Below are positions 6,799 through 7,271 of a stretch of DNA of 7,271 nt, piece by piece. Position numbers and translations under genes: made by a program. Within the stretch, counting starts at the first letter, position 1. Each line of letters begins with the position of its first letter. Source of the DNA: ZC4RG35 sp041747855 (GTDB lineage Bacteria; Actinomycetota; Acidimicrobiia; Spongiisociales; ZC4RG35); NCBI GenBank assembly GCA_041747855.1, contig JBGTEJ010000005.1, forward strand, positions 1 to 7,271, read 5' to 3'. The notes beneath the pieces were generated by a model. It was given only the letters and a program-made list of their open reading frames with translations, was not told the origin of the DNA and did not search any database.

Positions 6799-7156
6799 CA
6801 CCAATCCCCGTTCTTGAACCCAGGTAAACGCAGTTTTCCGAGTTTTCGTTCCCCGTTTCTGCCAGACCGCATACCCCGAATGAAGCGGGAGCAATCAGGA
6901 AACAATCGGGTTCGACGCGCCCTTGTCATCGCCTCGGCGGCCGATAGGCTGTCGGGCCTTGGCCAGTATGAGCGTCGGGGGGCGAACGTGAGCAGGGCCG
7001 ATCCACTCATGCCCATGGAGGCCGTCGAAGTTTGTGCAGATCAAGACGTTCCCTGCGCAACCCTGCAGCCTGCTTGCGAAAGAATTCGAGGCGTTGGTCA
7101 GGGCAAACGGAGGTGCCGGTTAGCTGCCTGAGCAGGGAGGACTCGAGGCCTTCCCG
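6799..7156. other. non-coding region upstream of whiB
   Basis: About 358 bp with no convincing gene. Frames here are Arg-rich, lack SDs and resemble nothing I know. A 72-codon minus-strand frame (7016 to 6798) ends in TGATG with the whiB start but has no SD and shadow-like composition. The octamer AACGGGGA occurs twice on the minus strand, at 6857-6850 and 6812-6805; the second includes the whiB SD. No strong -35/-10 pair stands out; TATGCG at 6872-6867 is only a weak -10 candidate. No tRNA, CRISPR or insertion sequence is visible. Just after the dehydrogenase stop, only a 4-bp CTGC/GCAG stem (7133-7126 area) is seen, too weak for a terminator call. Confidence 0.6.
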
Positions 7157-7271
7157 TCAGAACTCGTAAGGGGGAGGGACCGCACCTGGTTCCAGACGAC
7201 CCAGCTCTGCCCGGGCCACCGACCGACGATGGACTTCATCTGGACCGTCGGCGATCTGGAGCCATCGACCC
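7157..7271 (-). CDS. acyl-CoA dehydrogenase, C-terminal 37 codons (runs off right edge)
   Basis: The minus-strand frame enters from the right edge and ends with TGA at 7159-7157. The visible residues read RWLQIADGPDEVHRRSVARA and then ELGRLEPGAVPPPYEF. The ADGPDEVHRRS...AR.EL pattern is the C-terminal signature of acyl-CoA dehydrogenases, FAD flavoenzymes that carry out the first oxidation of fatty-acyl or branched-chain acyl-CoA; the closing region contributes to FAD contacts across the subunit interface. The catalytic Glu and substrate-binding regions lie outside the window, so substrate class cannot be told. It lies upstream of whiB on the same strand, but the long gap argues against one operon. 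Confidence 0.85.
   Translation of the reverse strand, partial: GRWLQIADGPDEVHRRSVARAELGRLEPGAVPPPYEF

Noticed and set aside
6798..7016. 72-codon minus-strand frame ending in TGATG with the whiB start
   Set aside because: The stop/start overlap looks like coupling, but there is no SD, the peptide is Arg-rich with no domain, and whiB genes normally stand alone.
6565..7131. 188-codon plus-strand frame across whiB and its upstream region
   Set aside because: Its first half is antisense to a clear WhiB gene, it has no SD and no recognisable domain; it is a long open frame caused by GC-rich codon bias on the other strand.

Overview
The window comes from the chromosome of a moderately GC-rich actinobacterium. 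The support is a WhiB-family iron-sulfur regulator (a family essentially confined to Actinobacteria and their phages), an RpoC N-terminus with the charged coiled-coil insert seen in actinobacterial beta' subunits, and an RpoB with actinobacterial spacing and motifs. Start sites also look actinobacterial: some genes have a TAnnnT -10 box directly before an ATG and no Shine-Dalgarno (SD). An Acidimicrobiia-like lineage is my best guess from the overall feel of the proteins, but it is not proven.

Layout. Bases 1-4745 (minus strand) hold the RNA polymerase core operon: complete rpoB followed by the first 432 codons of rpoC, which runs off the left edge. Bases 4746-4957 hold the rpoB control region, with a good sigma70-type promoter, a roughly 147-nt leader with several inverted repeats, and an unreported-looking 25-codon upstream ORF with a strong SD. 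Bases 4958-5098 (minus) encode a 46-residue single-pass membrane protein. About 70 bp away, on the plus strand, starts a two-gene unit (5169-6505): a RimB-like retropepsin-fold protease and RimK, an ATP-grasp glutamate ligase, with overlapping stop and start codons. Convergent to rimK is a whiB gene (6535-6798, minus), preceded by about 360 bp with no convincing gene. At the right edge is the last 37 codons of an acyl-CoA dehydrogenase (7157-7271, minus).

How the parts relate. rpoB and rpoC make the two large catalytic subunits of RNA polymerase. The rim pair is expected to add and trim a C-terminal glutamate tail on ribosomal protein S6 or another substrate. WhiB proteins act by binding the sigma-A region 4/beta-flap part of the polymerase. 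So the window is dominated by transcription and translation machinery, although only rpoBC and the rim pair are clearly operons. The most unusual things are the rpoB leader with its candidate leader peptide, the rim pair beside rpoBC in an actinobacterium, and a proline in the rifampicin-binding cluster of RpoB.
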